Source: Alteromonas naphthalenivorans (GTDB lineage Bacteria; Pseudomonadota; Gammaproteobacteria; Enterobacterales; Alteromonadaceae). Taken from it: 64,000 nucleotides of DNA. The translations under genes and the position numbers were made by a program. The stretch spans positions 4,588,001 through 4,652,000 of the forward strand of contig NC_015554.1 of NCBI RefSeq assembly GCF_000213655.1, written 5' to 3'. The notes beneath the pieces are model-generated. The model was not told the origin of the DNA, did no database searches, and saw only the letters and a program-made list of their open reading frames with translations. Positions 8,503-17,821 of the stretch are shown here, piece after piece (the stretch's first letter is position 1; each line of letters starts with the position of its first letter).

Positions 8503-9501
8503 ATGTCTAGCAATAAAGAAATTCTATTGGTCAATCGCCCAAACGATAGAAAAATAGGCTCCCATTTGTTCGAAACTCGTGAGCAAGATATTCCTTCCCC
8601 GGGTAAAGGTGAAATACTGATTAAACAAACTTACATGTCGCTCGACCCAGCAATGCTAGGGTGGATGAGTGAAGATCGTGAAAGTTATATTCCGCCTGTT
8701 GAGCTTGGTGAAGTCATGCGCTCAAGCGGTGTGGGTGAAGTAATTGAGTCGAACAACCCTGATTTTTCTGTTGGCGACAAAGTCATGGGAATGACCGGCT
8801 GGCGAGAATACTTGGTCAGTAATGGTGAAGGCTTCAACAAGCTACAGCCCGGTATTACCGAAGAGATGGCCCTTTGCGTATTCGCTTTGCCTGGTTTAAC
8901 TGCTACCACAGGCTTATATAACTTTGGTGAGCCTAAAGAAGGTGAAACCTTAGTTGTCACTGGCGCTGCGGGTTCGGTGGGCTCAATTGTAGGTCAGCTA
9001 GCAAAAGCTGACGGCCTTCGCGTTATTGGTGTAGTGGGCAGTGACGAAAAAGCAGATTGGATTGTCAACGAGCTCGGCTTCGACGGAGCAGTAAACTATA
9101 AAACTGACGATTTAGAAGCAAAATTAACTGAGCTCACCCCCGATAAAATTGACGTATTCTTTGAAAACACCGGCGGCCCTATTCAGCACCATATTTTCAA
9201 TCGTATGAATACGCATGGCCGTATTGTGGTTTGCGGCATGATTGCCGACTATCAATCTGAAAACCCGGCTCCCGGCCCAAATTGGATACCGTTAATTAAA
9301 AAGCGCATTAACGTTCGAGGGTTTGCTATGCCTGATCATTGGGGCGAAGTACCTCAACTTGTTGCAAAGCTATCGCCCTACGTACAACAAGGAAAGATTC
9401 AATATCGTTCTCACATGGTTGAGGGTATCGAATCAGCAGTAGAGGGTTTACAGATGCTATTCTCTGGCGACAATAAAGGGAAAATGATCGTTAAACTTTA
9501 A
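8503..9501 (+). CDS. NADP-dependent medium-chain reductase (CurA/LTB4DH-like)
   Basis: A 332-residue zinc-free medium-chain dehydrogenase/reductase. An N-terminal GroES-like domain (PGKGEILIKQTYMSLDPAM) is followed by a Rossmann domain with VVTGAAGSVGSIVGQLAK, the family's NADP motif, and a C-terminal MIVKL strand. The DPAM/R pattern and FENTGG motif match YncB/CurA and leukotriene-B4 dehydrogenase-like enzymes, which reduce alpha,beta-unsaturated ketones and aldehydes in the cytoplasm. Start chosen from the strong ribosome site 6 bases upstream. It is a single gene. The exact substrate is unknown. Confidence 0.9.
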   Translation: MSSNKEILLVNRPNDRKIGSHLFETREQDIPSPGKGEILIKQTYMSLDPAMLGWMSEDRESYIPPVELGEVMRSSGVGEVIESNNPDFSVGDKVMGMTGWREYLVSNGEGFNKLQPGITEEMALCVFALPGLTATTGLYNFGEPKEGETLVVTGAAGSVGSIVGQLAKADGLRVIGVVGSDEKADWIVNELGFDGAVNYKTDDLEAKLTELTPDKIDVFFENTGGPIQHHIFNRMNTHGRIVVCGMIADYQSENPAPGPNWIPLIKKRINVRGFAMPDHWGEVPQLVAKLSPYVQQGKIQYRSHMVEGIESAVEGLQMLFSGDNKGKMIVKL

Positions 9502-9524
9502 GCTTATCGCTTATGTTTTCTGCG

Positions 9525-10613
9525 TTAACTATCGACGTTAATTTCACTTAGCGTCGATAGTAAATAAGTCCCTTTCCCCGCAGCCTTTGCTTGATACAGC
9601 TCATTATCAGCTTGGTTGATTAAGCCTTCTAGAGTTTGCTTTTTCACATTATTAACAACCACAGCACCAATAGAGCATGAGACGGTTTTCGCTGATGCAT
9701 TTGGTGCATGCGGTAAGGCTTTTTCATCCCAAGTGTCGAGTATTTGCTGGCAACTCTGTTCTACTTGCCTTGCAGAAACCCCACTGACGATAACCATAAA
9801 CTCTTCGCCGCCATAACGACCCAGAATATCGGTTTGCCGTTGAAACACTGCGCGCATCACATCAGCCTGCGCCACAATGGCATCATCACCTTGCTGGTGA
9901 CCAAAGGCATCGTTGTATTTCTTAAAGTCATCTAAATCGAGCATAAAAACAGCGAAAGAAAGGTTCTGCCTTTTACTAAGCGACAGTAATCTCTCGCCTT
10001 CTTTCATCAACGCACGTCTATTAAGAAGATTGGTTAACGGATCTTCACGACTTAAGGTGTTTAACTTCTTATTTGTTGATTTTAAAAGAATAACTATTCT
10101 GTCTAAACGATATTTTGCGTAAGCACATATAAATAACGAGCCAACCACAAATGACGTTGAAATCATGACGCGGTCGCCATAAACAGGCGCGATTGCCATT
10201 AATCCAATAAATCCAACGATACTTATAGCCGATGCTGCCAACGCCAGCTTGTAGGTAACTCCTAATGCAAATACACAATAGAATGCATATAAAATGGTGC
10301 CCTCGTAAGGAAAAGCAAATTCGTATACCCTCCAACTTTGATAAATAAGTACATAATTTGCAAAAGTTAACATCACCATCAGCCCTGCAAAAATCCAGCT
10401 TCTGGCAGCATAAAAGAATCGAGAGAACGAAAGGGCGATAACCGCAAAGATAACTGGAATTTGATACAAAAGGCGATTTTGAAGATAAAACTCGTACAAA
10501 GGGGAAGGTAACAACACCATATCCGCCAAGATGAAAGAGGCAAGCAACAAAGCACCGATTATAAGAGCAACTCGAAGTCTTAAAATCTCTTTATGCTTTC
10601 TTACCACTTCCAC
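9525..10613 (-). CDS. Membrane-bound GGDEF diguanylate cyclase
   Basis: A 362-residue protein. Several hydrophobic segments (about six, residues 13-170) form a membrane module. A GGDEF domain follows, with DPLTNLLNRR, the metal-binding LDLDDFKKYND and the active-site GGEEF at residues 268-272. RQTD, five residues before it, is an intact inhibitory I-site. It should make cyclic di-GMP at the inner membrane under product feedback. It is the last gene of a three-gene minus-strand operon (binding protein, hybrid kinase, this gene; gaps 19 and 47 bases), so it is a probable output of the kinase. Confidence 0.92.
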   Translation of the reverse strand: MEVVRKHKEILRLRVALIIGALLLASFILADMVLLPSPLYEFYLQNRLLYQIPVIFAVIALSFSRFFYAARSWIFAGLMVMLTFANYVLIYQSWRVYEFAFPYEGTILYAFYCVFALGVTYKLALAASAISIVGFIGLMAIAPVYGDRVMISTSFVVGSLFICAYAKYRLDRIVILLKSTNKKLNTLSREDPLTNLLNRRALMKEGERLLSLSKRQNLSFAVFMLDLDDFKKYNDAFGHQQGDDAIVAQADVMRAVFQRQTDILGRYGGEEFMVIVSGVSARQVEQSCQQILDTWDEKALPHAPNASAKTVSCSIGAVVVNNVKKQTLEGLINQADNELYQAKAAGKGTYLLSTLSEINVDS

Positions 10614-10660
10614 CTTTTTCTCCAGACACGGGTAATATCTTTCAGTAAGTATAGACGCTT

Positions 10661-12562
10661 CTATAGGGCTAGCTTAAGTAGACTACCTTTTAATGCCTCA
10701 ATGGTAATAGGTTTAGTGACTACGTCGTTCATACCGTCTTGTTTAAAGGCATCATGGCGTTCTTTAAAGGCTTCTGCTGTAAGCCCAATAATAGGAATTT
10801 GGCTTACGTCACTCGGTAAACTTCGAATACGCCTAGTGGCTTCAACACCATCCATCACTGGCATATGAATATCCATAAAGATAACGTCGAAGGTCTCTTC
10901 TTCAACTTTAACTGCCGCTTTTAAACCGTTGTCGACATGAGTAACCGTGCACCCAAGCTGTTCTAGTAGTGCCTGAGCCACCACGGCATTTATCGCATTA
11001 TCTTCTGCCAGTAGTACGCTAATACCCGGTTTAAGGATTGTATTTTTATCTAGGTTACTTTGCGCTTCTTGTAGTGACGCGCTATCAATAGTGCGGGCGC
11101 TAACCATAGCAGACATAGTAAAACACGACCCTTCACCCACTCGGCTCATTACTTTAACATCGCCACCTAGTATCTGTGAGAGCTCTTTAGCAATGGACAA
11201 ACCTAAACCTGTGCCGCCATAACGACGTGAAATAGAAGAATCAGATTGAGTAAACTTATCGAAAATATGTTCAAGCCTATCGGGTTCTATACCAATGCCT
11301 GTATCTTTCACAGAAATGACTAAACGATTTTCTTCTACCGATGGACCAGCTACCTTTTTAAGGCTTGCTGTAACCGTCACCGTGCCTTTATGTGTGAATT
11401 TGATGGCGTTACTGGCTAGGTTAATCACTATCTGGCGCAGTTTAGTCACATCACTCGTGACCATTACCGAGTCCAAATTCTTACTTTTATATTCTAACCG
11501 CGTGTGGTTTGCACTCGCATTGATACCTAGCAAGGTAATAAGATCGTTCAGCATGCTATCTAAATTAAATTCGGTCACATCAACTTCTGACATGCCAGAC
11601 TCAATTTTAGATAAATCGAGTACATCGTTTATCACATTGGCAAGAATGGTGGCTGAAGAACGTAAATCTGAAGCATATTGCTTTTGCTTGTCATCTAACG
11701 GCGTGTCTAGCAATAAAGTAGCAAGCCCTTGAATACCGTTTAACGGCGTGCGAATTTCGTGGCTCATCACGGCAAGAAAGTCCGTTTTGGCTTTATTGGC
11801 AGCTTGTGCCCGTTCCACGTAATTTTCGATGTCTGCTGACATGGCCTCTACATCTTGGGCTAATTCACTCAGTTCATCTTTGCCGCTTACATCAATGCTA
11901 ACCCGCTTGTGATTACCGGCAATACTGCTCGTTGCATCTTTAATTTTGCCAATTGGGGATACCACAAAATACTGAGTAATTTTCCCTATGAATAAACTCA
12001 CTAAAATAACCGTAAACAAGGTAATAGCGATGGTTAGCCAAGCTATTTTTGATAATGATGATTCGAGCTCATCGGTAGATTGGCTAACCGTAAGCTTCCA
12101 GTTCCAAGGGTCGAACTTGCTACAGGCAAAGAGTACATCTTGGTCTCTCCACTCAGATTCACCAAATGCAATATCGGTAGCATTAATAGTGGTGATGGTG
12201 GCGTTGGCAGTATTGATGGGTGCCCATTCTTCATAGGTGCTAAATAGCTCAGCACCCGTTGTCTTATCACTTACCGCAAAATGCTTACCGGTTGATTGAT
12301 GAAGCTCTGCTAGCTCGTCAAATACCTCTTTTTGATAGGCATCTCGAAATACAGGTACATTTTCCAAACCCGAATTCACCAGCAATTCGTGCCGCTCTCG
12401 CACAAATTCAATAAAGGTTAGTGATAAGGTTTGAGTAAGTAACTGATATTCTCGCTCTCTCACTGAGTCATAAGCCGTCAAATAGGCCCAATAGCCCGTT
12501 AGCGCCATCCCTGTAAACAGAATGGGGATATAAATAGCTAAAAGTTTCGACTTAATTCGCAT
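10661..12562 (-). CDS. Hybrid sensor histidine kinase / response regulator
   Basis: A 633-residue protein. A first membrane segment (about 7-27), a periplasmic Cache-like region and a second segment (about 175-197) are followed by a HAMP domain. A HisKA domain has [15 protein letters not shown] carrying the phosphorylated His, then an HATPase domain ([23 protein letters not shown]) and a C-terminal receiver with [10 protein letters not shown] carrying the phospho-Asp. The upstream gene encodes a periplasmic binding protein and the downstream gene a diguanylate cyclase. This suggests that the kinase couples ligand sensing to cyclic di-GMP; the coupling is inferred. Confidence 0.93.
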   Translation of the reverse strand: MRIKSKLLAIYIPILFTGMALTGYWAYLTAYDSVREREYQLLTQTLSLTFIEFVRERHELLVNSGLENVPVFRDAYQKEVFDELAELHQSTGKHFAVSDKTTGAELFSTYEEWAPINTANATITTINATDIAFGESEWRDQDVLFACSKFDPWNWKLTVSQSTDELESSLSKIAWLTIAITLFTVILVSLFIGKITQYFVVSPIGKIKDATSSIAGNHKRVSIDVSGKDELSELAQDVEAMSADIENYVERAQAANKAKTDFLAVMSHEIRTPLNGIQGLATLLLDTPLDDKQKQYASDLRSSATILANVINDVLDLSKIESGMSEVDVTEFNLDSMLNDLITLLGINASANHTRLEYKSKNLDSVMVTSDVTKLRQIVINLASNAIKFTHKGTVTVTASLKKVAGPSVEENRLVISVKDTGIGIEPDRLEHIFDKFTQSDSSISRRYGGTGLGLSIAKELSQILGGDVKVMSRVGEGSCFTMSAMVSARTIDSASLQEAQSNLDKNTILKPGISVLLAEDNAINAVVAQALLEQLGCTVTHVDNGLKAAVKVEEETFDVIFMDIHMPVMDGVEATRRIRSLPSDVSQIPIIGLTAEAFKERHDAFKQDGMNDVVTKPITIEALKGSLLKLAL

Positions 12563-12581
12563 AGATATCTGGTACTACTCT

Positions 12582-13604
12582 TTATTGATAAACGTGATCT
12601 TTCGATAACTTTAAATACGACGACGGAATAGGAATATGCATCTTGATGGCGGTAGATACATTCACCCCTATTGTGTATTTATCCATTCTAGTGACAGCCA
12701 TGGTATTCGCCCTCTCGCCACTTAAGATCCTCTTGGCGCGTAATGCACCTGATTTACCGATACTCTTTTCATCTGCTACAACGCCAAGTAACGCACCTTG
12801 CTGTACAGACTCTATACTTTCGGCAAAAATCGGTAATAGTTTAGTTTCTTTGTAAATAACATTAATGAGATCGTCGGCTTGAAGCAAGGGGCCAGTGGAA
12901 AGCCAATAAGCATCGAGGCCAGATGTTTCTACTTTTTCTTTAAGCACTTCCACTATACCAGCACGCATAGCACCTAACCCTAAAGTGCCTTCAACATAGG
13001 CGGTGCTCACCGTCACAAACTTCACGTTATCATACTGACTCTCGAGTGCTAACAGGCTTTCTACCGAACTTTTTGAAGATGGGTATTCTGAGTGCACCAG
13101 CCCAATAGTGATGGGTTCCTCCAGTGCAGAGGCTTTTAGTAAGCCATCAAGCATATCCAACTTCACCTTGGCATCTAATACGTGAGATTCACCGGTTATG
13201 TTTGACGTGCTATGTTCGCCAAACGCAGTGACTATGCCCTCTTTTACAGGGTCTGCCACTGTCATAAATAAAGTAGGAATCTCAGCCGCAGCGGAAAAGT
13301 TGTAAACCGCCCTAGTGGCAAGCGTAGCAATTGGTACTAACAGGTCCGGCGCTGCTTGCTCGGTGATTGTTTCCACAATAGACCTCGCCTTTTCTTCTAG
13401 ACCCTCTGCATTATATATTTCTACGTCTATTTCATGATCGGGCATAACCAGCGTAAGTTCATCGATAAAGGCATCTTTTGTATTTATCACTACCGGTAAA
13501 GGACCCGTTTCTATTATGACCACACGTAGTGGTTTAGCGTTAACCTGAGCGTGAAATACAAAACAAAGGAGTATACTCACAATGAGTAGTGACGTTTTTT
13601 TCAT
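12582..13604 (-). CDS. Periplasmic ABC-type substrate-binding protein (TrpX/PF04392-like), orphan
   Basis: A 340-residue protein with a signal peptide (cut after QVNA) and the ABC_sub_bind fold: PLRVVIIETGP, LLVPIATLATRAVYN, IPTLFMTVADPV and LLPIFAESIESVQQGALLGV are the conserved blocks. Family members bind small ligands (for example tryptophan in TrpX). No permease or ATPase follows; instead the next genes are a hybrid kinase 19 bases downstream and a GGDEF protein. It is therefore probably a ligand-presenting sensor component rather than part of a transporter. The ligand cannot be read from sequence. Confidence 0.87.
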   Translation of the reverse strand: MKKTSLLIVSILLCFVFHAQVNAKPLRVVIIETGPLPVVINTKDAFIDELTLVMPDHEIDVEIYNAEGLEEKARSIVETITEQAAPDLLVPIATLATRAVYNFSAAAEIPTLFMTVADPVKEGIVTAFGEHSTSNITGESHVLDAKVKLDMLDGLLKASALEEPITIGLVHSEYPSSKSSVESLLALESQYDNVKFVTVSTAYVEGTLGLGAMRAGIVEVLKEKVETSGLDAYWLSTGPLLQADDLINVIYKETKLLPIFAESIESVQQGALLGVVADEKSIGKSGALRAKRILSGERANTMAVTRMDKYTIGVNVSTAIKMHIPIPSSYLKLSKDHVYQ

Positions 13605-14011
13605 CTTTATTTAGCCCAACTATTAAGCTTGTGAGTAGGTGATTAGTTTGAAATATCATAGTGTTAATCGACTTCGCTGCATAGCTGAAGTTCGTATAAT
13701 ATAGGCTTAAAACACCCATCAGTGTGATTGTAGGTAGTTTGCGCTAGATTAAGCGTTAAAAAGTGCCCTAGCGTACTAACCATCTATGATTTGGAGCCCA
13801 TTATAATTTAAGGGCCATATAAAATGCCTAACCCGTTACGGCTAAACCTATCAAGGATAATAACCATATTATGAGGCGAATAAAATCTCTTATCCCTAGT
13901 ACTCCCCCAAATATATGTTCTAGCAAAAAAATGACAACGCTAGGTATAGGTTTAAGCCTATGCCTGGCAAGCTTTTCGCCTATCGCTAACAACGAAATGA
14001 GGAACCAGAAA
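13605..14011. other. Intergenic region upstream of the cupin gene
   Basis: About 400 bases with no convincing gene. The cupin frame is open back to 13871, but the ribosome site before 14012 decides the start. Promoters of the divergent signalling operon and of the cupin gene should lie here. No strong palindrome or RNA gene was recognised. Confidence 0.45.
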
Positions 14012-14494
14012 ATGACGAACAATAATATGAAGACGTTAACGAAAGAACAAGTCATTGAACAACTCAACCTCTCTCATCACTTCGAAGGTGGGTATTTTCG
14101 CCAAAGCTTTAAAGCGGATCACAGAGACAAAGTAACAACGGCGCGTGGTGAACGCACCACCATGACCGCTATTTATTATATGCTTACGAACGACAATAGT
14201 ATTGACCATTTTCATACTAAGTATTCCGATGGCATTGAGTTTTACCATATGGGCTCGCCCATTACTTACCATATGATTTACCCAGATGGCCATTACGAAA
14301 AAGTGGTAGTAGGGCCTGATATTGCCAATGGCCAGCAGTTGCAGCTTGCTGTACCTGGGGGCACTTATAAAGCGGCCGAGTTAACCGATGGCGACTATGG
14401 TTTGGTGAGCGAAGCGGTATCCCCTGGGTGGGAACCTGAAGATATGATTGAAGTTTTTCAGCATGAGTTGCTAAGGCGTGTTGATCTTTCGTGA
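14012..14494 (+). CDS. Cupin (DUF985/Cupin_5) protein, 3' end replaced by IS insertion
   Basis: Encodes a single-domain cupin with HFEGGYFRQSF, the TAIYYMLTNDNSIDHFH barrel strand and a GSPITYHMIYPDG strand, typical of the DUF985 family of small cytoplasmic sugar-binding-like cupins of unclear function. The ATG at 14012 follows an AGGA 8 bases upstream; an upstream ATG at 13931 would add a signal-like stretch but has no ribosome site. The insertion sequence interrupts the gene after codon CTA (14471-14473), and the last seven codons and stop come from the element. Without it the frame continues at 15357 and restores a 171-residue protein. The core barrel is intact, so residual activity is possible. 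Confidence 0.85.
   Translation: MTNNNMKTLTKEQVIEQLNLSHHFEGGYFRQSFKADHRDKVTTARGERTTMTAIYYMLTNDNSIDHFHTKYSDGIEFYHMGSPITYHMIYPDGHYEKVVVGPDIANGQQLQLAVPGGTYKAAELTDGDYGLVSEAVSPGWEPEDMIEVFQHELLRRVDLS
14474..14493 (+). repeat. Left terminal inverted repeat of the IS element
   Basis: AGGCGTGTTGATCTTTCGTG, paired imperfectly with the right end. It also supplies the artificial C-terminus and stop codon of the interrupted cupin gene. Confidence 0.85.
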
Positions 14495-14563
14495 TTGGTT
14501 TTTGAGCAGCATGGTAAAGAGTTATAATTTGCTTCGCCAAAAGTAAAAGAACAACTCACTACC

Positions 14564-15325
14564 ATGCCGAGACTAATGCTAACTGATAAGCGGTGGCAAA
14601 AGCTACTTCAAGTAATGAAGAGTACAGGCCGCATTTACAATAAACCAGAACATAGAATGACGTTTGAAGGGATACTCTTCCGGCTGAGAACAGGAATTCC
14701 TTGGCGTGATTTACCAACAGAATTCGGCGGTTGGAGCGCCGTTTATCGCCGATTCAATTTATGGTCGAAGAAAGGTTTATTGAATATGTTATTCAATGAG
14801 TTAGCCAAACTGGCTGATTACGACTGGGTCTTTGCTGATGGTTCGATTGTCAAAGCTCATCAGCATAGTGCCGGAGCAGCTACTAAGGATAATGAGTGCA
14901 TTGGAAAAAGCCGAGGTGGTAACTCCACAAAAATTCATTTAGCCGTGGATAGTGGTGGGCTTCCAATTTATTTTGAACTATCAGAAGGCCAGAGAAATGA
15001 TATAGCTCGGGCTCAAAGTCTGGTTGACCATTTAAGGGAAGTAAACATTTTCGTAGGTGACAAAGGCTACGATAGTGACGCATTAAGAGAATATATTGAA
15101 GCCAAAGGAGGTATCTCCGTCATACCGAAACGGAACTATGGCCAAGATATAGACAAAGGCAGCGTTGATTGGTGCCTCTATAAATATCGCCACCTAGTTG
15201 AAAACGCCTTTGCTCGAATAAAGCATTATCGTTCAATATCAACGAGGTATGAAAAGTTAGCAAGGAATTATGCCAGCATGGTATCACTGGCATTTTCGAT
15301 GATGTGGCTACCCATGTACTGCTGA
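14564..15325 (+). CDS. IS5-family transposase
   Basis: A 253-residue DDE transposase in a single frame. The N-terminal domain has FRLRTGIPWRDLPTEFG, and the catalytic elements are VFADGS (first Asp), VGDKGYDS (second Asp) and YRHLVENAFARIKHYRSIST (Glu). These are the hallmarks of the IS5 group. Many relatives need a frameshift between two frames; this one does not, so the enzyme looks full length and possibly active. It acts on the inverted ends at 14474 and 15357. Confidence 0.95.
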   Translation: MPRLMLTDKRWQKLLQVMKSTGRIYNKPEHRMTFEGILFRLRTGIPWRDLPTEFGGWSAVYRRFNLWSKKGLLNMLFNELAKLADYDWVFADGSIVKAHQHSAGAATKDNECIGKSRGGNSTKIHLAVDSGGLPIYFELSEGQRNDIARAQSLVDHLREVNIFVGDKGYDSDALREYIEAKGGISVIPKRNYGQDIDKGSVDWCLYKYRHLVENAFARIKHYRSISTRYEKLARNYASMVSLAFSMMWLPMYC

Positions 15326-15337
15326 GTGAAATATATG

Positions 15338-15357
15338 CAGCAAAGATCAACAGGCCC
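15338..15357 (-). repeat. Right terminal inverted repeat of the IS element
   Basis: Read on the minus strand it is GGGCCTGTTGATCTTTGCTG, matching the left end at 16 of 20 positions. Confidence 0.85.
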
Positions 15358-15413
15358 TAGAAAAATTCCCGCAGCACAAGGCGCTTATTGAGCGTTTTGC
15401 GAATAAGAAATAA
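15357..15413 (+). pseudogene. Severed 3' fragment of the cupin (DUF985) gene
   Basis: Beginning with the duplicated CTA codon, the frame reads EKFPQHKALIERFANKK and then TAA at 15411-15413. Joined to codon 154 of the upstream fragment it gives a continuous 171-residue cupin with the usual charged C-terminal helix. It has no start of its own and is not translated from its original start. Confidence 0.85.
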
Positions 15414-15430
15414 CGCCCGTTGCTATAGGT

Positions 15431-15456
15431 AAAAAGCCTGCTCTTAGCAGGTTTTT
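15431..15456. terminator. Bidirectional terminator after the cupin remnant and the LLM oxidoreductase gene
   Basis: AAAAA, then (G)CCTGCT, loop CTT, then AGCAGG and TTTTT form a hairpin with one bulged G and A/T tracts on each side. It sits between convergent genes ending at 15413 and 15465. Before the IS insertion it would have ended the cupin transcript. Confidence 0.85.
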
Positions 15457-15464
15457 CTAACTCT

Positions 15465-16457
15465 CTACCCCTCTACTTCGGCCAAAAGCACCACGCTTTT
15501 TAGTCGTGCCTCTACGTTATGAATTGGCATTGAAACAATCACCTCATCCACTTCAGTTGCCTCTACAAATTTAGCTAACTGTGCGGCAACCGTGGCTTTT
15601 GAACCCACCAGTGCATAACGTAATACATGAGACAACATGGCGTAATCTGCTTCGCTGCAAATTGCCGATAAATCGTCTACGGGTCTAGCAAACGGCTTGT
15701 TAAGCCCTCGGCGCATATTCATAAACTGTTGTTGAACCGAGGTAAACAAGTATTGCGCTTCTTCATCGGTATCGGCCACTACCGCCATTACCCCCGCCAT
15801 CACATAGGGCGACTCTTGGGTTTCTGATGGTTTAAACATTGAACGATACACATGCAAGGCATCGAACAGTTGCTCTGGTGCAAAATGCGACGCAAAAGAA
15901 TAAGGCAAGCCTACCGACGCGGCCAGTTGCGCACTGTATAAACTAGAACCTAGCAACCATAACGGAATATGTGTGTTGGCACCCGGCACAGCGATAATTT
16001 TCTGCCCAGGCACTGGCGTACCTAAATAATGTTGAAGCTCTTTTATGTCATCGGGGTAGGTGTCTACATGTGCGTTGCTATTAAGATTGCGGCGCAATGC
16101 CTTAGCGGTAGCCATGTCGGTGCCTGGGGCTCGGCCAAGCCCTAAATCAATACGCCCAGGATATAAGGTTTCCAATGTGCCGAATTGCTCGGCGATAACC
16201 AATGGTGCGTGATTTGGCAGCATTACACCACCTGCACCCACACGAATATGGTTTGTTGCGCCGGCAATGTTACCTAACATAACGGCGGTAGCAGAGCTCG
16301 CCACGCCATGCATACCGTGATGTTCTGCCAACCACACTCGTTGATACCCACTGCGCTCTGCTTGCTTAGCTAACTCTCGCGAGTTACTTAATGCATCGCT
16401 TATGCTTTGCCCTTCGGAAATAGGGGCAAGATCGAGTAGTGAAAGGGGTAGTGACAT
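15465..16457 (-). CDS. LLM-class flavin-dependent oxidoreductase (luciferase-like)
   Basis: A 330-residue protein of the bacterial luciferase-like fold: the N-terminal [52 protein letters not shown] and [17 protein letters not shown] are the family blocks seen in YhbW-type proteins. Members use reduced FMN and oxygen on small substrates in the cytoplasm. It is a single gene; the substrate is unknown. A terminator follows at 15431-15456. Confidence 0.93.
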   Translation of the reverse strand: MSLPLSLLDLAPISEGQSISDALSNSRELAKQAERSGYQRVWLAEHHGMHGVASSATAVMLGNIAGATNHIRVGAGGVMLPNHAPLVIAEQFGTLETLYPGRIDLGLGRAPGTDMATAKALRRNLNSNAHVDTYPDDIKELQHYLGTPVPGQKIIAVPGANTHIPLWLLGSSLYSAQLAASVGLPYSFASHFAPEQLFDALHVYRSMFKPSETQESPYVMAGVMAVVADTDEEAQYLFTSVQQQFMNMRRGLNKPFARPVDDLSAICSEADYAMLSHVLRYALVGSKATVAAQLAKFVEATEVDEVIVSMPIHNVEARLKSVVLLAEVEG

Positions 16458-16585
16458 GGCTAACCTCGTAAACGTTTTTTGCAGTGTATCGCAAACTCAA
16501 TATACGCCGAAAGGCTTTGCCATGGTTCACCCGATATACGCGATATCGGGCATTGCTTAGCAGACCCCGCACTTTGCAGACCCGG

Positions 16586-17821
16586 CTACTTGGCAGATAA
16601 GGAGCTATGCAGCGCGTTTTTATACGCTTCAAATGCAGGAATTGCCGAGGTAACAATGGCTGCCAAAGTAATCACACTTACCACTTTTAACGTCTCTATT
16701 GTAAGCAAATTTGCACTTAAAAATAGACCATACTGAGACGCAAGCCAATCACTCGATAAGGTTAACGCTGCGCTAAGCAGCCCAATCGCCGCCACAATCG
16801 CTAACAATACTAAAATTAACGCTTCTACTAACACCAAGGTAAAAATAACCCCAGGCCCTGCACCTAACACCCGCAGTACGGCAATTTCGTTTTTGCGTTG
16901 CTGCATGGAAGCTAACAACATAGTCGATAAGCCAAACAATGAAGATATAAGCACTAAAATGCTAATTACTCGCAGTAGGTTTTCTACCGTACCCATCATT
17001 TGCCAAAGCTCGGTTAGCGCCACGCCAGGCAGTATGGCCATAAGCCTATCTGTTTTGTAGTTGTTGATATCGCGCTGAAGTTTGAAGGTCGCAAACTTTG
17101 AGGTTAGCCCAAGCATGACCGCTGTTACACTGTCTGGCGTGGTATTTACCGAGCTTGCATCGTTGAGCAATTGGTTTTGCTTTGAAGCCGATAAATGAAT
17201 AGCTTCAATGGCGTTTAAGCTTACGTGCACGGTTTTATCTACTGGCGTGCCAGTGGCTGAAAGTATGCCGGTGATAGTGAAAGGGGTATTGTCATGATTG
17301 GTAAAACTGGTGTTACCAATACCATGAGAAATCACCACACTGTCCCCCACTTTATACCCTAGATCTTTGGCCACATCGGCGCCTATCACCGCTTCAAATA
17401 AGCTCGCGAAAGCTTTACCGTTTTGAAAACTGAGCGCTTGCTTGTTACCAAATTTGAAATGCTGAAAATAGTTATCGTTGGTGCCCATTACCCGAAAGCC
17501 GCGATGAGAATCTCCTAAAGAGATAGGAATTGCCCACGCTACTAATTTACTTTCCTGCAGTGCTTCATAGCTTGCATAGTTGATGTTACTGGTGGGGCTT
17601 CCCATCCTGAACACTGAATACAACAAGAGATTGAGCTGACCGCTTGGGGCGCCAACGATAAGATCAACATCTGAAATAGTTCGGTTAAAGCTCTCTTTTG
17701 CCTGCTGGCGAATATGCTCAACGCTTAGCAATACACTGATACTAATCAGCAACGAAAGAAACGTTAATATCACTGATTTTTTGCGACTACCTAAACTACT
17801 CCACGCTAACGACACTAACAT
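16586..17821 (-). CDS. FtsX/MacB-type ABC transporter permease (zinc locus)
   Basis: A 411-residue permease. A first transmembrane segment (about 17-36) is followed by a periplasmic MacB-type domain, with three segments near the C-terminus (about 275-305, 325-355, 375-395), the FtsX arrangement. Its ATG overlaps the ATPase stop by one base (TAATG), so the pair is translationally coupled. In Pseudomonas aeruginosa a similar ABC pair sits with DUF3299 and DUF2796 genes and responds to zinc starvation (PA4063-PA4066). The same partners lie alongside here, so a role in zinc homeostasis is inferred. The cargo is unknown. Confidence 0.88.
   Translation of the reverse strand: MLVSLAWSSLGSRKKSVILTFLSLLISISVLLSVEHIRQQAKESFNRTISDVDLIVGAPSGQLNLLLYSVFRMGSPTSNINYASYEALQESKLVAWAIPISLGDSHRGFRVMGTNDNYFQHFKFGNKQALSFQNGKAFASLFEAVIGADVAKDLGYKVGDSVVISHGIGNTSFTNHDNTPFTITGILSATGTPVDKTVHVSLNAIEAIHLSASKQNQLLNDASSVNTTPDSVTAVMLGLTSKFATFKLQRDINNYKTDRLMAILPGVALTELWQMMGTVENLLRVISILVLISSLFGLSTMLLASMQQRKNEIAVLRVLGAGPGVIFTLVLVEALILVLLAIVAAIGLLSAALTLSSDWLASQYGLFLSANLLTIETLKVVSVITLAAIVTSAIPAFEAYKNALHSSLSAK

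Larger units (their letters stand above)
14474..15357 (+). mobile_element. Complete IS5-family insertion sequence
   Basis: An element of 884 bases with one transposase gene. The left end (14474-14493) and right end (15338-15357, complement) match at 16 of 20 positions and share TGTTGATCTTT. The flanks carry TA (or CTA) on both sides, consistent with a short target duplication at a CTAG-like site. The ends were placed by aligning the two termini and by the perfect restoration of the cupin frame when the element is removed. Confidence 0.88.

Noticed and set aside
11295..11732. 145-residue plus-strand reading frame inside the hybrid kinase gene
   Set aside because: It is antisense to the HATPase and HisKA coding region, which has all expected motifs.
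13871..14011. Upstream extension of the cupin gene with a signal-like hydrophobic stretch
   Set aside because: The family is cytoplasmic and the AGGA before 14012 gives a better start; the extension has no ribosome site.
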